In this document: piece after piece, positions 6,846 to 7,764 of the stretch
Layout: each line of letters starts with the position of its first letter
Position numbering within the stretch: position 1 is the first letter of the stretch
DNA from: CAYFQB01 sp964345225
Lineage (GTDB): Bacteria; Nitrospirota; Thermodesulfovibrionia; Thermodesulfovibrionales; UBA6898
Assembly: GCA_964345225.1 (NCBI GenBank)
Contig: CAYFQB010000008.1
Location: 1-7,764, forward strand
Direction of reading: 5' to 3'
DNA: 7,764 nucleotides
Notes under the pieces: model-generated
The model's input: only the letters and a program-made list of their open reading frames with translations
Databases searched by the model: none
Told to the model about the DNA's origin: nothing
Translations under genes and position numbers: made by a program

Positions 6846-7472
6846 ATGAGAAGAAATAAAATACCGATTTTGATCTTTACGATTATCTGTTTAATATTTT
6901 CAGCATTTTCGTTCTCTGAGGCCATTAATACCCCCACAGAAGATATAAAGACTACAATAAACTCTATTATCGATGTCTTAAAAGACAAGGAGCTGTCTCT
7001 TTCTGCCCGTACCGCAGAAAGACGGAGTAAGATCAGGGCCTTAATCAACGAGAGGTTTGATTTCAAAGAAATGGCTAAACGATCTCTGGGAAGACACTGG
7101 AATAAAAGAACACCTGAAGAGAAAAAAGAATTTGTTTCGATCTTTTCAGATCTTCTTGAGGCTTCGTATATCGGAAAAATTTTAGCATATACTGATGAGA
7201 AAATTATCTATAAAAAAGAATCTATTAAGGGTAACGGCAGATATGCCGTTGTCAATACAACTGTTATGACTGAAAAAGTTGATATACCAATAGATTACAA
7301 AGTCATCTTCAGGGGCAATGGATGGATGGTTTATGATGTACTGATAGAAGGCGTGAGTTTTATAAGCACCTATAGGAGCCAGTATAATCAAATTTTAAAA
7401 AAAGAGTCCTACGCGAAATTGATTCAGATAATGAAGAATAAACTTGATAAGCTGGATGATCCTTCAGAGTAA
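6846..7472 (+). CDS. mlaC: MlaC/Ttg2D-type periplasmic phospholipid-binding protein
   Basis: This 208-residue secreted protein is the soluble carrier that shuttles phospholipid between the MlaFED complex and the outer membrane. ATG 6846 has GGAG at 6835-6838, 7 bases upstream, and opens a signal peptide (MRRNKIPILI onward) with a likely cleavage after SEA at residue 26. An in-frame ATG at 6807 would put a polar leader ahead of that signal and is rejected. Family marks are FDFKEMAKRSLGRHW (71-85), EEKKEFVSIFSDLL (91-104), an internal VNTTV strand, and DVLIEGVSFISTYRSQYNQIL (164-184), close to the usual V-x2-EGVS-x3-YR pattern (PF05494). It is the last Mla gene in the window. The outer-membrane partner MlaA is not seen here and may lie elsewhere. 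Confidence 0.93.
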   Translation: MRRNKIPILIFTIICLIFSAFSFSEAINTPTEDIKTTINSIIDVLKDKELSLSARTAERRSKIRALINERFDFKEMAKRSLGRHWNKRTPEEKKEFVSIFSDLLEASYIGKILAYTDEKIIYKKESIKGNGRYAVVNTTVMTEKVDIPIDYKVIFRGNGWMVYDVLIEGVSFISTYRSQYNQILKKESYAKLIQIMKNKLDKLDDPSE

Positions 7473-7507
7473 ACCCTGTTAGAAGAACTTTGCCCTTCTA
7501 ACGGGGT
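7473..7507 (+). other. Strong 13-bp hairpin between mlaC and the cNMP-domain gene
   Basis: Starting immediately after the mlaC stop, ACCCTGTTAGAAG (7473-7485) pairs with CTTCTAACGGGGT (7495-7507), with one G-U pair and a 9-base loop. No T run follows on the + strand (TAAAAGCC), so it is not a textbook intrinsic terminator. Likely roles are a 3'-end stabiliser of the mla mRNA, a weak or partial terminator, or a signal that lowers readthrough into the next gene. Confidence 0.6.
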
Positions 7508-7528
7508 AAAAGCCAGCTTCGGAGTTAA

Positions 7529-7764
7529 ATGGAAAATAATTTAAAAACTTCTTTTTACTACCTGAAAGATAAAATGCAGATCTTCCAGTTATTAAATGAT
7601 AATGAACTTGAGAAGATTGTACCGCTTTTTAAAAAAATAGACTGTCCTGCCGGCACCGTTATATTCAATGAAGGGGAACCTGGTGATTTTATCGGCTTTG
7701 TCATCTCAGGCAAATTAGAAGTTAAAAAACACACAGAATTTAACAAACAGATAATACTTGCAAT
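7529..7764 (+). CDS. Cyclic-nucleotide-binding-domain protein, N-terminal part
   Basis: The first 78 residues of a gene that runs off the right edge. ATG 7529 has GGAG at 7521-7524, only 4 bases upstream. An in-frame ATG at 7574 is possible but lacks a ribosome site. The visible part reads like the start of a CAP_ED/cNMP-binding beta-barrel: a leading helix (MQIFQLLNDNELEKIVPLF), then CPAGTVIFNEGEPGDFIGFVISGKLEV (39-65), which follows the PAG-x4-x-EGE-x2-D-x4-xxGxxxV pattern of the family. Whether it continues into a DNA-binding helix-turn-helix (Crp/Fnr regulator), an enzyme domain or ends alone cannot be seen. The arginine-containing phosphate-binding cassette would lie beyond the window, so ligand binding cannot be judged. 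Confidence 0.85.
   Translation, partial: MENNLKTSFYYLKDKMQIFQLLNDNELEKIVPLFKKIDCPAGTVIFNEGEPGDFIGFVISGKLEVKKHTEFNKQIILA

Overview
The window is AT-rich coding DNA, with every gene on the + strand, from a diderm (Gram-negative) bacterium. An outer-membrane-type beta-barrel tail, periplasmic proteins with signal peptides and an Mla lipid-transport operon all imply two membranes. The chemoreceptor's tip variant and its EQ-repeat tail resemble receptors I recall from Desulfobacterota-like (deltaproteobacterial) and Nitrospirota-like lineages. That taxonomic hint is an inference; I cannot name a genus. I see no tRNA, rRNA, CRISPR array, insertion sequence or other mobile element.

Region 1 (1-3214) is an envelope-sensing cassette. 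It holds the last 60 residues of a probable outer-membrane beta-barrel protein, then 13 bases later a secreted PF04392-type ABC substrate-binding protein with no permease or ATPase beside it. A very long methyl-accepting chemoreceptor follows, and its start codon overlaps the binding protein's stop (ATGA). The arrangement suggests ligand entry or capture at the outer membrane, binding in the periplasm and signalling through the receptor. The physical linkage is seen; the functional chain is inferred.

Region 2 (3215-4687) starts with a 149-base spacer containing a plausible promoter. It is followed by a DUF502 membrane protein gene and an HD-domain phosphohydrolase gene that overlap by 11 bases.

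Region 3 (4688-7472) starts with a 95-base AT-rich spacer carrying two perfect TATAAT hexamers, followed by mlaE-mlaF-mlaD-mlaC. These encode the permease, ATPase, membrane-anchored MCE protein and periplasmic carrier for phospholipid trafficking between the membranes. No mlaA or STAS-domain mlaB is present in the window.

Region 4 (7473-7764) has a strong 13-bp RNA hairpin directly after mlaC. The start of a cyclic-nucleotide-binding-domain protein follows and runs off the window edge.

Most genes belong to recognised families. The parts most worth a second look are the barrel/binding-protein/chemoreceptor cassette, the receptor's non-canonical tip with its 28-residue repeat tail and G7 tract, and the cNMP-domain gene next to the Mla operon.
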